Shown here: positions 26,595 through 36,195 of the stretch, in pieces
Position numbering within the stretch: position 1 is the stretch's first letter
Layout of the letters: each line of letters starts with the position of its first letter
DNA from: Azonexus sp.
Lineage (GTDB): Bacteria > Pseudomonadota > Gammaproteobacteria > Burkholderiales > Rhodocyclaceae
DNA length: 64,000 nucleotides
Assembly (NCBI GenBank): GCA_017983755.1
Contig: JAGOAU010000007.1
Coordinates: 1-64,000, forward strand
Direction of reading: 5' to 3'
Notes under the pieces: model-generated
The model's input: only the letters and a program-made list of their open reading frames with translations
Told to the model about the DNA's origin: nothing
Database searches by the model: none
Made by a program: the position numbers and the translations under genes

Positions 26595-27238
26595 GCCGCC
26601 TCGCCGAGACTGTCGAGTTTCTGGCGCAGCAGTTCGCGACCGGCGCCGCCCCTGCCTTCGCGCACTTCGCCCTTGTCCAGCGCGGCCTTGTAGGCGGCGC
26701 GCGCTTCCGGCGCCTTGCCCTGGGCGGCCAGCACATCGCCCTTGAGTTCGAGGAAGCGGGCAGCGAAAGCGGCGTCATGACTTGCTTCCAGCTGTTTCAG
26801 CGCCTCATCGTAGGCTTTCTCGTCGAGCAGCACCGCCGCCAGACGCAGCCGGGCCAGATCCCTGACTTCATCCCTGGCGTTGTCAACGGCCCAGGTCAGC
26901 TGCGCCTTTGCAGTCTTCAGGTCGCCGGCATCGAACGACTGGCGCGCCGCGACCATGGCGCCCAGCCAGGCATAGGTGGTGCCGCCGAATTTCTCGGCCA
27001 GCTCGCCGGCCGCCGCCTTGACCTTCTGCCCGTCGCGCAAGGCCGCGCCCTGCTCCAGCACGCCATAGATAGCCGAAGCCTGCGCCGCCTGGCTGCGCTG
27101 GTACCAGTTCCAGCCCTGCCAGCCGATGACGCCGATCGAGGCGGCGACGAGCACCCCGGAGACGAGGTTGCCGTACATCTTCCACCAGGTTTTCAGCGAA
27201 TCTATCTGTTCCTGTTCTTCGAGGTCGTAATGCGCCAT
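26591..27238 (-). CDS. yfgM: YfgM family periplasmic TPR protein
   Basis: A 215-residue inner-membrane protein: cytosolic N-terminus (MAHYDLEEQEQIDSLKTWWK), one membrane segment (GNLVSGVLVAASIGVIGW), then a periplasmic tetratricopeptide region with AAGELAEKFGGTTYAWLGAM, KAQLTWAVDNARDEVRDLAR and LEASHDAAFAARFLELKGD. YfgM associates with the Sec translocon and PpiD and helps hand over periplasmic substrates. The gene lies between hisS and bamB as in most proteobacteria, with a 4-base gap to hisS and a 4-base overlap with bamB. Confidence 0.93.
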   Translation of the reverse strand: MAHYDLEEQEQIDSLKTWWKMYGNLVSGVLVAASIGVIGWQGWNWYQRSQAAQASAIYGVLEQGAALRDGQKVKAAAGELAEKFGGTTYAWLGAMVAARQSFDAGDLKTAKAQLTWAVDNARDEVRDLARLRLAAVLLDEKAYDEALKQLEASHDAAFAARFLELKGDVLAAQGKAPEARAAYKAALDKGEVREGRGGAGRELLRQKLDSLGEAA

Positions 27239-27242
27239 GTGC

Positions 27243-28532
27243 TTATTCCTCTTCGTCCGAATCGATCAATTGTCCGATGATGGCATCCGCCAGATCATCC
27301 ACTTTCAGTTTCAGTTGCGCCGCGCCTTCTTCGCGCAGCGGTTTCAGCTGGGCTTCGCCGGTCGCCGCCTCGTCGTCGCCGATGATCACGGCGAAGGTGG
27401 CGCCGCTGCCGTCGGCCTTCTTCATCTGCGACTTGAAGCTGCCACCGCCGCAATGCAGCAATACGGCGATACCCTGGTCGCGCAGCCCTTCGGCGACGCG
27501 GAAAGCCAGGCGCGAGGCTGCCTCGCCCTGATGCACCATATAGACATCCGGCGCCGGGGCTGCCGGCTCGCCGCCCGCGTCCTTGATCAGCGCGATCAGG
27601 CGTTCGATGCCCATGGCAAAACCGCAGGCCGGCGCCGCCTTGCCGCCGAGCTGGCCGACCAGCCCGTCGTAGCGGCCGCCGGCGCAGACCGTTCCCTGCG
27701 CCCCGAGGCGGTCGGTGACCCACTCAAAGACGGTCAGGTTGTAGTAATCGAGACCGCGCACCAGGCGCGGGTTGATCGTGTAGGGAATGCCGGCGTCGCG
27801 CAGCACGCGCTGCACGCCCTCGAAGTGGGCCAGCGATTCGGCGCCGAGGTAGTCGATCAGCTTCGGCGCGGCGCCGCACAGTTCCTGCAGCGCCGGGTTC
27901 TTGGTGTCGAGGATGCGCAGCGGATTGGTGTACAGGCGGCGCTTGCCGTCCTCGTCGAGCAGTTCGGCGTGTTCCTCGAAATAGGAGACCAGCGCCGCCC
28001 GGTGCTGGGCACGTTCTTCCGGCTGACCGAGGCTGTTGAGCTGCAGTTCGATGCCGTCGAGCCCGAGGTCTGCCCACAGGCGGGCGCCCATCAGGATCAT
28101 CTCGGCATCGATGTCCGGACCTTCGTAGCCGAGCGCCTCGACGCCGACCTGGTGGAACTGGCGGTAACGCCCCTTCTGCGGCCGCTCGTGGCGGTACATC
28201 TGGCCGATGTAGTAGAGGCGCTGCGGCTGGCGGGCGATCAGGTTGTGCTGGATTACGGCGCGCACGCAGCCGGCGGTGCCTTCCGGGCGCAGCGTCAGCG
28301 GTTCGCCGTTCAGGCTGTCGATGAAGGAATACATCTCCTTCTCGACGATGTCGGTGACTTCACCGATGGCGCGCTTGAACAGCGGCGTCGGCTCGACGAT
28401 CGGCAGACGGATCGGGCGATAGCCGTAGGCCTTCAGCCACGAACGGACGGTGTCCTCGAACAGTTCCCAGAATGCCGCTTCATCGGGCAGGATGTCGTTC
28501 ATCCCGCGCACGGCTTGTAATGTCTGACTCAT
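27243..28532 (-). CDS. hisS: Histidyl-tRNA synthetase
   Basis: A 429-residue class II synthetase that charges tRNA-His. Motif 1 and the N-terminus read [17 protein letters not shown]; motif 2 is [20 protein letters not shown] followed by [20 protein letters not shown]; the histidine-specific loops [15 protein letters not shown] and [16 protein letters not shown], and motif 3 ([14 protein letters not shown]), are all present. The C-terminal anticodon-binding domain ends in an acidic tail (DSDEEE). The ATG overlaps the ispG stop codon by four bases. Confidence 0.98.
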   Translation of the reverse strand: MSQTLQAVRGMNDILPDEAAFWELFEDTVRSWLKAYGYRPIRLPIVEPTPLFKRAIGEVTDIVEKEMYSFIDSLNGEPLTLRPEGTAGCVRAVIQHNLIARQPQRLYYIGQMYRHERPQKGRYRQFHQVGVEALGYEGPDIDAEMILMGARLWADLGLDGIELQLNSLGQPEERAQHRAALVSYFEEHAELLDEDGKRRLYTNPLRILDTKNPALQELCGAAPKLIDYLGAESLAHFEGVQRVLRDAGIPYTINPRLVRGLDYYNLTVFEWVTDRLGAQGTVCAGGRYDGLVGQLGGKAAPACGFAMGIERLIALIKDAGGEPAAPAPDVYMVHQGEAASRLAFRVAEGLRDQGIAVLLHCGGGSFKSQMKKADGSGATFAVIIGDDEAATGEAQLKPLREEGAAQLKLKVDDLADAIIGQLIDSDEEE

Positions 28533-29758
28533 GACTTCAGTTTTTTGGTGTAGGTGCGCTCAACGTAGCGCTCTATGATCTGCTTGAATTCGTTGGCGAT
28601 ATTGTCGCCCTTGAGGGTGACCGTTTTCTGGCCGTCTTCATAGACCGGCGCCGACGGCGCCTCGCCGGTGCCCGGCAGTGAAATGCCGATGTTGGCGTGC
28701 TTCGATTCGCCGGGACCATTGACGATGCAGCCCATGACGGCGAGCGTCATGTTCTCGGCGCCGTCGTAGTGCAGCTTCCATTCCGGCATCTTGGCGCGCA
28801 CGAAATCCTGCACCTCGCCGGCCAGTTCCTGGAAGAAGGTGCTGGTCGTCCGCCCGCAGCCGGGGCAGGCCGCGACCATCGGCGTGAAGGCGCGCAGGCC
28901 CATGGTCTGCAGGATTTCCTGGGCGACGATGACTTCCTGGCTGCGCGAGCCGCCGGGTTCCGGCGTCAGCGAAATGCGGATGGTGTCGCCGATGCCTTCC
29001 TGCAACAAAACGGAGAGTGCCGCGGTCGACGCGACGATGCCCTTCGAGCCCATGCCGGCCTCGGTCAGGCCGAGGTGCAGCGCGTAATCGGCACGCTGCG
29101 ACAGCTCACGGTAGATGGCGACCAGATCCTGCACGCTCGATACCTTGCACGACAGGATGATCTTCTCGCCGGCCAGCCCGACCTCCTCGGCCTTGGCCGC
29201 CGATTCGAGCGCCGAGGTGACCATCGCGTGGCGCATGATCTCGGTGGCGTCGAGCGGCTGCGGTCGACGCGAATTTTCGTCCATTATTCGCGCCAGCAAA
29301 TCCTGGTCGAGGCTGCCCCAGTTGACGCCGATGCGCACCGGCTTGTCGTACCGGCAGGCGAGTTCGACCATCTGCGCGAACTGCTCGTCCTTCTTTTTGC
29401 CAAAACCGACATTGCCGGGGTTGATCCGGTACTTGGCGAGCGCCTCGGCACAGGCCGGATGCTCGGTCAGCAGGCGATGGCCGTTGTAGTGAAAATCGCC
29501 GATCAGCGGCACGCTGCAGTTCATCCGGTCGAGATGCTCGCGGATTTTCGGCACGGCGGCGGCGGCTTCCGGCGAATTGACGGTGATCCGCACCAGTTCC
29601 GACCCGGCGCGCGCCAGTTCGGCGGTTTGCAGGGCAGTGGCGAGGTAGTCGGCGGTATCGGTATTAGTCATCGACTGCACGACGACCGGCGCGCTGCCGC
29701 CGATCTGCACATGGCCGATCAGGCAGCTGCGGGTCTGGCGCTTGGCAACGGCGCTCAA
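28529..29758 (-). CDS. ispG: (E)-4-hydroxy-3-methylbut-2-enyl-diphosphate synthase IspG
   Basis: A 409-residue iron-sulphur enzyme of the MEP isoprenoid pathway that reduces the cyclic diphosphate MEcPP to HMBPP. The start is a TTG at 29758, because GGAG lies eight bases upstream, inside the rodZ end, and the product then begins with the usual [15 protein letters not shown]; a longer frame to 29827 would overlap rodZ. The [4Fe-4S] ligands are visible in [10 protein letters not shown] and [10 protein letters not shown]. The barrel motifs [12 protein letters not shown] and [12 protein letters not shown] are present. The N-terminal region is a little longer than in E. coli (372). Confidence 0.95.
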   Translation of the reverse strand: MSAVAKRQTRSCLIGHVQIGGSAPVVVQSMTNTDTADYLATALQTAELARAGSELVRITVNSPEAAAAVPKIREHLDRMNCSVPLIGDFHYNGHRLLTEHPACAEALAKYRINPGNVGFGKKKDEQFAQMVELACRYDKPVRIGVNWGSLDQDLLARIMDENSRRPQPLDATEIMRHAMVTSALESAAKAEEVGLAGEKIILSCKVSSVQDLVAIYRELSQRADYALHLGLTEAGMGSKGIVASTAALSVLLQEGIGDTIRISLTPEPGGSRSQEVIVAQEILQTMGLRAFTPMVAACPGCGRTTSTFFQELAGEVQDFVRAKMPEWKLHYDGAENMTLAVMGCIVNGPGESKHANIGISLPGTGEAPSAPVYEDGQKTVTLKGDNIANEFKQIIERYVERTYTKKLKS

Positions 29759-29762
29759 GGAT

Positions 29763-30683
29763 TTACTCCAGGACCAGACGGGCGACTTCGCCCTTGGTAT
29801 GCGGCGCCAGATCGACGGCCTGGCCACGCCAGAACAGCTTGACGCCGGTTGCGTTGCCGATTACCAGCGACAGCGGCCCCTGGCCGCCGACGCTTTGTTC
29901 GGCACCGGCCGGACTGCGCTGCGAATAGACCACCTTGTTGTCGCGGTCGCGCACTTCGACCCAGGATTCCCTGGCGAAGACGAAGCGCAACTGCGCGTTA
30001 TCGGCGGCCACTGCCGGCATCGCCGATGGCGCGACAGCCGGGGCGGCGAGCGGGGCAGGTGCCATTTCGGCGGGCGCCTGCGCTTGCGGATTCATCACCT
30101 GCTGCGGCGTCGTTCCCGGCGGGAACACCGACTCGGGTGCCGCCGGTGTTGCCGTCGGCGCGCTGCCGGTTGCCGGCGCGGGCGCCGGTTCCTTGCGCGA
30201 CACGGAATCGATCAGACCCTGGGCGCGCTCGCGCAGCGCCGAGAGATCGTTCGGCAGCAGGGCATAGGCCAACGCCGCCAAAACCACGAGGACGAGGCCG
30301 GCAATGACGACCGTCCGGTCACGGCGCGGTTGCCCGCTCGGCATCGTCGCCGGCCGTCCCGCCGGAACATGCAGGCTATCCACCGGCTTTTCCAGCGTCG
30401 CATCGAGATGATCCATCAGCGGGGCCGGGTCGATCTGCAACAGGCGGGCGTAGTTGCGGACAAAGCCGCGGACGAAGGTCTGCCCCGGCAGGCCCTGCCA
30501 GTTCCCGCTCTCCAGCGCCTCGACCTGGCGCGGGCCGAGCTTCAGCGCCTGCGCCACTTCGTCCACGCTCAGCTGCCGCATTTCGCGCGCCACGCGCAAA
30601 CGGGCGCCAACGCCGCTCACCCCTTCGCGGGATGCCTCGGCCGCCTGTTCAGGCGCGAAACCCGGGCTCTGCGACTCGGTCAT
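29763..30683 (-). CDS. rodZ: RodZ-like cell-shape protein (HTH plus DUF4115)
   Basis: A 306-residue bitopic membrane protein. The cytosolic N-terminus holds a Cro/XRE-type helix-turn-helix ([20 protein letters not shown], then [19 protein letters not shown]), which in RodZ binds MreB. A membrane segment ([20 protein letters not shown]) precedes an Ala/Pro-rich linker and a periplasmic DUF4115 domain with [20 protein letters not shown] and [16 protein letters not shown]-like sequence. Its job is to link MreB filaments to the elongation machinery. The ATG overlaps the pilF stop by four bases, and ispG starts four bases after its stop. Confidence 0.92.
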   Translation of the reverse strand: MTESQSPGFAPEQAAEASREGVSGVGARLRVAREMRQLSVDEVAQALKLGPRQVEALESGNWQGLPGQTFVRGFVRNYARLLQIDPAPLMDHLDATLEKPVDSLHVPAGRPATMPSGQPRRDRTVVIAGLVLVVLAALAYALLPNDLSALRERAQGLIDSVSRKEPAPAPATGSAPTATPAAPESVFPPGTTPQQVMNPQAQAPAEMAPAPLAAPAVAPSAMPAVAADNAQLRFVFARESWVEVRDRDNKVVYSQRSPAGAEQSVGGQGPLSLVIGNATGVKLFWRGQAVDLAPHTKGEVARLVLE

Positions 30684-31543
30684 TCAAAATTCCCCTTGAG
30701 AAAAGCCTGGTATTCAAGCGATGTCGGATAGCGGTTGCGCAACTGCGCCGCGTAATTGCCCTCGCCCGCCTTGTTGCCCAGCTTGCGCTCGAGACGAACA
30801 CCGAGCCACAACGCTTCGGGCGACGGCGTATTCATCTCCTTCATGGCATCGTTCAAATAGATTTTCGCCTCGTCGAGGTTGCCACGCAGATAGAACAGAT
30901 TGGCCAGCTGGTAACGCGTTCCCGCGGCCGGACCGCGCGCCAGGCGCAGCGAATTCAGGAGATAGCCGAGCGCCCCGTCGAGATCATCGGCCTTCACGGC
31001 GCAGGTGCCGGCGTTGAAATAGGCGACATCGGGCGTGTCGTATAGCGGATCCTTCAGCGCATTCAGGAAATAGCCGATCGACTGCCGCGGCTGACCGGTG
31101 TTGCAGAGGAACCAGCCGTAGTTGTTGTTGACCTCGGGGTTCTTCGGGGCAATCTTGAGCGCCTTGCGGAAATCTTCCTCGGCCTTGGCATTTTCCTTGA
31201 GCTGGGCATGGACCAGGCCGCGCACACTGTAAGCTTGGTAGTAATCGGAATCGGATTCAAGCGCAATGCGGGTTTCTTCAAGCGCCACCGCCATGTTGCC
31301 AGCCTGGAAATATGCGGCCGCCAGTTCGGTATGGACCTTGGCGCGGTATTTCGGGTCGACCGGCGCCGGCTGGCTCGATTCGTTGCTCGCGCCGGGGATG
31401 ATGGTCGTCGATGGCCCCTGGTTGCTGCTGCCACCCGGCATTTCCTTCATCCACTCCAGGCTCTGCTGGGCCAGCGCCGGCAGCGCGCTGGACGCACCCA
31501 GGAAAATTGCCAGAACCCGCATTTTCGCCATCAAGCCATTCAT
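30680..31543 (-). CDS. pilF: Type IV pilus biogenesis TPR protein PilF/PilW
   Basis: A 287-residue exported protein whose ATG at 31543 overlaps the rlmN stop. The signal-peptide-like start ([16 protein letters not shown]) is followed by a Ser/Pro linker and about six tetratricopeptide repeats, including [40 protein letters not shown] and [20 protein letters not shown]. PilF/PilW is the pilotin needed for multimerisation of the PilQ secretin. No clear lipobox is seen: the residues before the mature part read LPALAQQS, unlike the lipidated E. coli and Pseudomonas forms. Other pilus genes are not in the window. Confidence 0.9.
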   Translation of the reverse strand: MNGLMAKMRVLAIFLGASSALPALAQQSLEWMKEMPGGSSNQGPSTTIIPGASNESSQPAPVDPKYRAKVHTELAAAYFQAGNMAVALEETRIALESDSDYYQAYSVRGLVHAQLKENAKAEEDFRKALKIAPKNPEVNNNYGWFLCNTGQPRQSIGYFLNALKDPLYDTPDVAYFNAGTCAVKADDLDGALGYLLNSLRLARGPAAGTRYQLANLFYLRGNLDEAKIYLNDAMKEMNTPSPEALWLGVRLERKLGNKAGEGNYAAQLRNRYPTSLEYQAFLKGNFE

Positions 31544-32634
31544 GATCTCGCCTCGTGTAGGGGAATAATCCGCCCGGCTGTGCGCCGGGTCTTGTCCTGC
31601 ACCTGTCCGGCCAGTTGGCCGCAGGCTGCATCGATATCGTCGCCGCGCGTCTTGCGCGTCGTGGTGACGATGCCTGCCCCCATCAGGATGTCGGCGAAGC
31701 GCCGCACCCGCTCCGCCGGCGAGCGCCGGAACGGCGAACCCGGGAAGGGATTGAAGGGAATCAGGTTGAACTTGCAATGGACATTCTTGACCAGCGCCAG
31801 CAGCTCGCGCGCGTGCGCGTCGCTGTCGTTGATGCCGTCCAGCATGATGTACTCGAAGGTGATGAAATCGCGCGGCGCCTTGTCCAGATAACGGCGGCAG
31901 GCGGCCATCAGCTCCTTGAGCGGATACTTCTGGTTGATCGGCACCAGTTCGTCGCGCAGCTTGTCGTTCGGCGCGTGCAGCGACACCGCCAGGGCCACCG
32001 GACACTCGTCGCGCAGGCGGTCCATGACCGGCACCAGGCCGGAGGTGGACACCGTGACGCGACGGCGCGACAGGCCGTAGGCGTTGTCGTCGAGCATCAG
32101 GCGCAGCGCCTTGACCGAGTTTTCGAAATTGGCGAGCGGCTCGCCCATGCCCATCAGGACGACGTTGGAAATGATCCGTTCGTCGCCGTGGACCGCACCC
32201 AACGCGTTGTTGGCCAGCCAGAGCTGGCCGATGATCTCCGCTACCGTCAGGTTGCGGTTGAAACCCTGCTTGCCGGTCGAGCAGAAGGCGCAGTCGAGCG
32301 CGCAGCCGGCCTGCGTGGACACGCACAGCGTGCCGCGATCATCTTCGGGAATGAACACCGTTTCAACGGCATTGCCATTACCGACATCGATCAGGAACTT
32401 GCGCGTGCCGTCGTCCGACAACTTGTCGGAGACGACCGCGGGTGGCGCCACGACCGCCTTCGCCTTGAGCTTCTCACGCAGGCTCTTGGCGATGTCGGTC
32501 ATGGCATCGAAGTCCGCCACGCCGGCACGATGGATCCAGCGCAGCACCTGCTTCGCGCGGAAGGGCTTTTCGCCCTGCTCGGCAAACCAGGCAGTCAGGC
32601 CTTCGGCATCGAAATCCAGCAGATTGACGGTCAT
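31540..32634 (-). CDS. rlmN: Dual-specificity RNA methyltransferase RlmN
   Basis: A 364-residue radical-SAM enzyme that makes 2-methyladenosine at A2503 of 23S rRNA and at A37 of some tRNAs. The radical-SAM cluster motif CxxxCxxC is in [37 protein letters not shown] is the glycine-rich SAM site; the second conserved catalytic Cys is near the C-terminus in [13 protein letters not shown]. The N-terminal region has [20 protein letters not shown]. It starts 23 bases after ndk and is coupled to pilF by overlap. Confidence 0.97.
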   Translation of the reverse strand: MTVNLLDFDAEGLTAWFAEQGEKPFRAKQVLRWIHRAGVADFDAMTDIAKSLREKLKAKAVVAPPAVVSDKLSDDGTRKFLIDVGNGNAVETVFIPEDDRGTLCVSTQAGCALDCAFCSTGKQGFNRNLTVAEIIGQLWLANNALGAVHGDERIISNVVLMGMGEPLANFENSVKALRLMLDDNAYGLSRRRVTVSTSGLVPVMDRLRDECPVALAVSLHAPNDKLRDELVPINQKYPLKELMAACRRYLDKAPRDFITFEYIMLDGINDSDAHARELLALVKNVHCKFNLIPFNPFPGSPFRRSPAERVRRFADILMGAGIVTTTRKTRGDDIDAACGQLAGQVQDKTRRTAGRIIPLHEARS

Positions 32635-32657
32635 CGGGTGCTTCTTCGATTAAAAAA

Positions 32658-33086
32658 TCAACGACCGCTGTAGGTGTTCATGCCCGGGAAGAAGAAGGCG
32701 ATTTCCACGGCCGCGGTTTCCGGCGCGTCGGAGCCATGCACGGCGTTGGCGTCGATGGACTCGGCGAAATCGGCGCGGATGGTGCCCTTGTCGGCCTTCT
32801 TCGGATCGGTGGCGCCCATCAGTTCGCGGTTCTTGGCAATGGCGTTTTCGCCTTCCAGGCACTGGATCATCACCGGGCCGGAGGTCATGAATTCGACCAG
32901 ATCCTTGAAGAAGGGGCGCTCCTTGTGCACAGCGTAGAACTGGCCGGCTTCCTGGGCGGACAGCCAGGTCATGCGGGCGGCGATGACCTTGAGGCCGGCG
33001 CCTTCGAAACGGGAATAGATCTGGCCGATGACGTTCTTGGCGACGGCGTCGGGTTTGATGATGGAGAGGGTGCGTTCGATAGCCAT
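32658..33086 (-). CDS. ndk: Nucleoside diphosphate kinase
   Basis: A 142-residue enzyme that transfers the terminal phosphate between nucleoside triphosphates and diphosphates. The start [18 protein letters not shown], the binding residues in [20 protein letters not shown] and the phospho-histidine in [20 protein letters not shown] are all present, and the length is exactly the family's. It is the first gene of the long minus-strand run that ends with purA; the promoter should lie in the 71-base gap upstream. Confidence 0.98.
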   Translation of the reverse strand: MAIERTLSIIKPDAVAKNVIGQIYSRFEGAGLKVIAARMTWLSAQEAGQFYAVHKERPFFKDLVEFMTSGPVMIQCLEGENAIAKNRELMGATDPKKADKGTIRADFAESIDANAVHGSDAPETAAVEIAFFFPGMNTYSGR

Positions 33087-33157
33087 GTGATTGCTCCGCG
33101 GTGCTAGTCAGTTGAAAAACGGGCAATTTTAGCAGATATGAGGCGAACGCGCCCCGC

Positions 33158-33841
33158 TCAGCGCGGCGCGCTTTCGACCGGCGCCGCCAGCAGCGGCTCG
33201 CGTAGCCGGGCGAATTGTTGCGGCGCAACGTACTGCAGCAGTTCCTTGCCGTCCTTGTCGACCACCACGTCCAGCCCCTGCTTCGGGTACAGCAGGTGTG
33301 TGCGCTTGTCGGAAAGCAAGATGCGCTCACCCGGCTCGCCGAAACGCTGGACGATCGTCGCCTCGTCCAGATTCACCGTCGGGATGACGCTGATGGCGCG
33401 GATCGGCAGTCGGTCGGCGGCCGCCAGATCGTCGGGGTGCAGGGTGATGCGGCGGGTCGTGCTCTCCATGTGCTTGGCCTTGAGCGCCCGTTCGCGCATC
33501 GCGGAAATTGCCTCGTTGGTGGCGTCGACCGTAACCACCATCTTCGCCAGCACGAAACCCAGGGGCAACTGCGCATAATAGCCTTCCAGCAGGCCGATCT
33601 CGTTCGGTTCGGCGATGATCGCCACCTCGATCTCGTTACCCAGCTTCTGCCGCACATCGCCGAGCGTGCTGACGCCCGGCTGCAGCCCGAACACCGTGCT
33701 GCCGCCCTGCCCGTCCACCGATATCTGCCACGGCAGGTTGGCGTTCGGGTCGACGCCGGCCTGCTTGCCGGCGCCGGGAATGAAAAACGGGACAATCAGC
33801 GCGAGCAGGACGAGGGCGATCAGGGACAGGGCGAATTTCAT
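33158..33841 (-). CDS. Conserved-looking exported or membrane-anchored protein, unknown
   Basis: A 227-residue protein. The ATG at 33841 gives an N-terminal hydrophobic anchor (MKFALSLIALVLLALIVPFF); a frame start at 33877 would add a stretch without a role. The periplasmic part has WQISVDGQGGSTVFGLQPGV, TLGDVRQKLGNEIEVAI, GEPGERILLSDKRTHLLYP and GLDVVVDKDGKELLQYV. Two repeats of the theme xxGxVxxxxGE/GEPGE hint at a beta-rich domain like those of small outer-membrane assembly proteins (SmpA/BamE-like), but the match is not strong enough to name it. It is upstream of ndk on the same strand, 71 bases away. Confidence 0.78.
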   Translation of the reverse strand: MKFALSLIALVLLALIVPFFIPGAGKQAGVDPNANLPWQISVDGQGGSTVFGLQPGVSTLGDVRQKLGNEIEVAIIAEPNEIGLLEGYYAQLPLGFVLAKMVVTVDATNEAISAMRERALKAKHMESTTRRITLHPDDLAAADRLPIRAISVIPTVNLDEATIVQRFGEPGERILLSDKRTHLLYPKQGLDVVVDKDGKELLQYVAPQQFARLREPLLAAPVESAPR

Positions 33842-33910
33842 GGCAGCTGCGGAAAACAGGATGCCGGATTGTGCCACAGCCCCGGCGCCGGCCCGGCATC
33901 GCCTCAGTCG

Positions 33911-34750
33911 CTATCGGGGCTTGCCGGCGGCGCCCGCAAAATCCTGCGCATACTGGGTGGTGACCGCGGCCAGCACTTCCTGGATCCGCTCGCTGGTGGT
34001 CGCCACGTTCTGCGGCCCCTTGCCGTCGGCGCCCTTGCTGCGCAGTTGCTGCACGGCGCTGTCGAAGAAGATCCACTGGTTCTTCGCCAACCCCAGCGCA
34101 TCGCGGCCGGCTGCCGTGTTTTCAGGCGCCGCGAGCAGTTCCTGCAGGCCGGTGGCGAATTCCTTGCGCGTCTGCTCCATGTCGACCAGCAGTCCCTGTG
34201 AGCGGTCGCCGGCTTGCGCCTGCAGATAGAGCCGCGCCAGGCGCTGGGCCAGCATGTTGAGGCGCGAGGAAAGATCGACCAGGCGACCGGCCGGCGTTTC
34301 CGCCTCCGACTCGACCTGCATCGCCAGCTTGCCGGCATGGATCGTCAGCTCCTCCGCCAACTGCCCCACGCGCTCGGCCGCCGCCGGGCTGTACAGCTGG
34401 CGCACGGCGGCACGCAGTTCCTGCCAGGCCGTCACGCTGCGCGTGTAGGCACGCTGGGTGCCCGGCTTCTTGCCATAGCGCTCCAGCCGCTTCAGTTCGC
34501 CGTCGGTCTGCGCGATGGCCTGTTCGATCTGGCGCGTTGCCGCCGGCGCATTCAGCCCCTGCCCGGCCTGCAGGTAGAGTTTGGCCAGGCGCTGCGCCTG
34601 CAGGCGCAGATCGCCGGCATCGGCGATGTCGCGGGCGATGGCAGAAAGGTCGCCGCTCTTGGCCGGCGTTCCCTGCGCCCAGGCCGGCAGGGTCAACGCC
34701 AGGAAAACGGACAGAAACAGGGCGCGAACGGAAAAACGACAGGCAGGCAT
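33911..34750 (-). CDS. Exported protein with two PilJ-type (type IV pilus MCP N-terminal) domains
   Basis: A 279-residue protein with a signal peptide (LFLSVFLALTLPAWAQ) and no later membrane segment, so it is periplasmic. Two internally similar helical halves are seen: RLQAQRLAKLYLQAGQGLN near residue 55 and NMLAQRLARLYLQAQAGDRS near residue 165. The repeated QRLAxLYLQA pattern is that of the PilJ/NarX-type sensory domain, which usually sits in a chemoreceptor or a kinase. Here it stands alone, without a signalling domain. A role as a periplasmic ligand-binding partner is possible but not shown. Confidence 0.7.
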   Translation of the reverse strand: MPACRFSVRALFLSVFLALTLPAWAQGTPAKSGDLSAIARDIADAGDLRLQAQRLAKLYLQAGQGLNAPAATRQIEQAIAQTDGELKRLERYGKKPGTQRAYTRSVTAWQELRAAVRQLYSPAAAERVGQLAEELTIHAGKLAMQVESEAETPAGRLVDLSSRLNMLAQRLARLYLQAQAGDRSQGLLVDMEQTRKEFATGLQELLAAPENTAAGRDALGLAKNQWIFFDSAVQQLRSKGADGKGPQNVATTSERIQEVLAAVTTQYAQDFAGAAGKPR

Positions 34751-34840
34751 GGACGGTCACCACAAAACCGAAAGGGCGCGCATTGGAGCACGCGCAGATT
34801 TCAGTTTCGTGACGCGGCCGGAAATGGCCGGGTTTTCGGG

Positions 34841-34852
34841 GTCGACCGCAAC
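34841..34852 (+). repeat. GTYGACCGCAAC element, copy 9
   Basis: Exact GTCGACCGCAAC between the PilJ-domain gene and the terminator of the TRAP operon; GGTTTTCGGG precedes it. Confidence 0.8.
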
Positions 34853-34858
34853 CGACGT

Positions 34859-34896
34859 AAAAAAGCCGCGCCCGGTTGCCTGGGGCGCGGCTTTTT
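34859..34896 (-). terminator. Terminator of the dctPQM operon (bidirectional form)
   Basis: A 9-base-pair GC-rich stem (GCCGCGCCC with GGGCGCGGC) flanked by A-run and T-run, so it can work on both strands. It follows dctM. Confidence 0.85.
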
Positions 34897-34911
34897 CCAT
34901 TGTGATGCCGG

Positions 34912-36195
34912 TCAGAGCATGCCGAGCTGCTGCGGCAGCCAGAGCGAAAGGCCCGGCCAGTAGGTGACGACGACCAGGAAGCCGAGCATCGACAGCAGCC
35001 ATGGCCAGACCGCCACCGTCAGCTCGGTGATGCCCATTTTGGTGATGCCCGAGGCCACGTAAAGGTTGAGACCGACCGGCGGGTGGCACATGCCGACTTC
35101 CATGTTCACCACCATCAGGATGCCGAAGTGCACCGGATGGATGCCCAGTGCGACCGCAACCGGGAACAGGATGGGCGCGAAGATCAGGACGATCGACGAC
35201 GGTTCCATGAAGTTGCCGGCGAGCAGCAGGATGACGTTGACCGCCAGCAGGAAGGTGATCATCCCCAGCCCGTTGCCCAGCATCCAGTCGGCCAGCGCCT
35301 GCGGAATGTTCTCGTTGGTCATGATGAAGGAGAACAGCACGGCGTTGGTGATGATGTAGAGCAGCATCGCCGACATGTTCGCCGAGTTGAGCAGCACCTT
35401 CGGCACGTCCTTCATGCCCAGGTCGCGGTAGATGAACACCGCGCAGATGAAGGCGTAGACCGCAGACATGGCTGCCGCTTCGGTCGGCGTGAAGATGCCG
35501 GTGTAGATGCCGCCCATGACGACGACGATCAGCAGCAGGCCCCAGACCGACTTGCGGAAGGCTTGCCAGCGCTCGCCCCAGGTCGCCTTGGGCTGGCGCG
35601 GGTAGTTGAACTTGCGGGCGCGGTACCAGGTGACGCCGCCGAGCACGCCGGCCAGGGCCAGACCGGGGATGACGCCGGCCATGAACAGGGCGCCGACCGA
35701 GGTGTTGGTGGCCACCGAGTACATGACCATGACGATGGACGGCGGGATCAGGATGCCGAGCGCGCCCGAGGTCGAGATGACGCCGGCCCCGAACTTGTTC
35801 GGGAAGCCTGCCTTGACCATCGCCGGCAGCAGGATCGAGCCGATCGCGACCACCGTCGCCGGGCTGGAGCCGGAGACCGCCGCGAACAGCGCACAGGCCA
35901 GCACGCCAGCCAGACCAAGACCGCCATACCAGTGGCCGACCATCGACGTGGCGAAGTTGATCATCCGTTTCGCCACCCCGCCATGGGTGAGGAAGTTGCC
36001 GGCCAGGATGAAGAACGGGATGGCCATGATCTCGAACTTCTCGATACCGGTGAACAACTTGAGCGCCACCGATTCGAGCGGCACCTGGGTCAGGGTGAAG
36101 AGGAAGGTCAGTACCGTCAGGCCGAGCGAAATCGAGATCGGCATGCCGGTCAGCATGAGGATGGCCAGCAGGCCGAAAATCACCAAGGCGTTCAT
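34912..36195 (-). CDS. dctM: TRAP transporter large permease DctM
   Basis: A 427-residue inner-membrane protein with about twelve hydrophobic segments, the main sodium-driven channel of a tripartite (TRAP) C4-dicarboxylate transporter. The start MNALVIFGLLAILMLTGMPI, the internal repeats of TRAP large subunits (PFFILAGNFLTHGG, and later VILLLAGNFMEPSSIVLIFA) and GILIPPSIVMVMY are clear family signatures. The ATG overlaps the dctQ stop (four bases). Substrate specificity (succinate, malate, fumarate) is inferred from neighbouring dct genes and the DctP family. Confidence 0.96.
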   Translation of the reverse strand: MNALVIFGLLAILMLTGMPISISLGLTVLTFLFTLTQVPLESVALKLFTGIEKFEIMAIPFFILAGNFLTHGGVAKRMINFATSMVGHWYGGLGLAGVLACALFAAVSGSSPATVVAIGSILLPAMVKAGFPNKFGAGVISTSGALGILIPPSIVMVMYSVATNTSVGALFMAGVIPGLALAGVLGGVTWYRARKFNYPRQPKATWGERWQAFRKSVWGLLLIVVVMGGIYTGIFTPTEAAAMSAVYAFICAVFIYRDLGMKDVPKVLLNSANMSAMLLYIITNAVLFSFIMTNENIPQALADWMLGNGLGMITFLLAVNVILLLAGNFMEPSSIVLIFAPILFPVAVALGIHPVHFGILMVVNMEVGMCHPPVGLNLYVASGITKMGITELTVAVWPWLLSMLGFLVVVTYWPGLSLWLPQQLGML

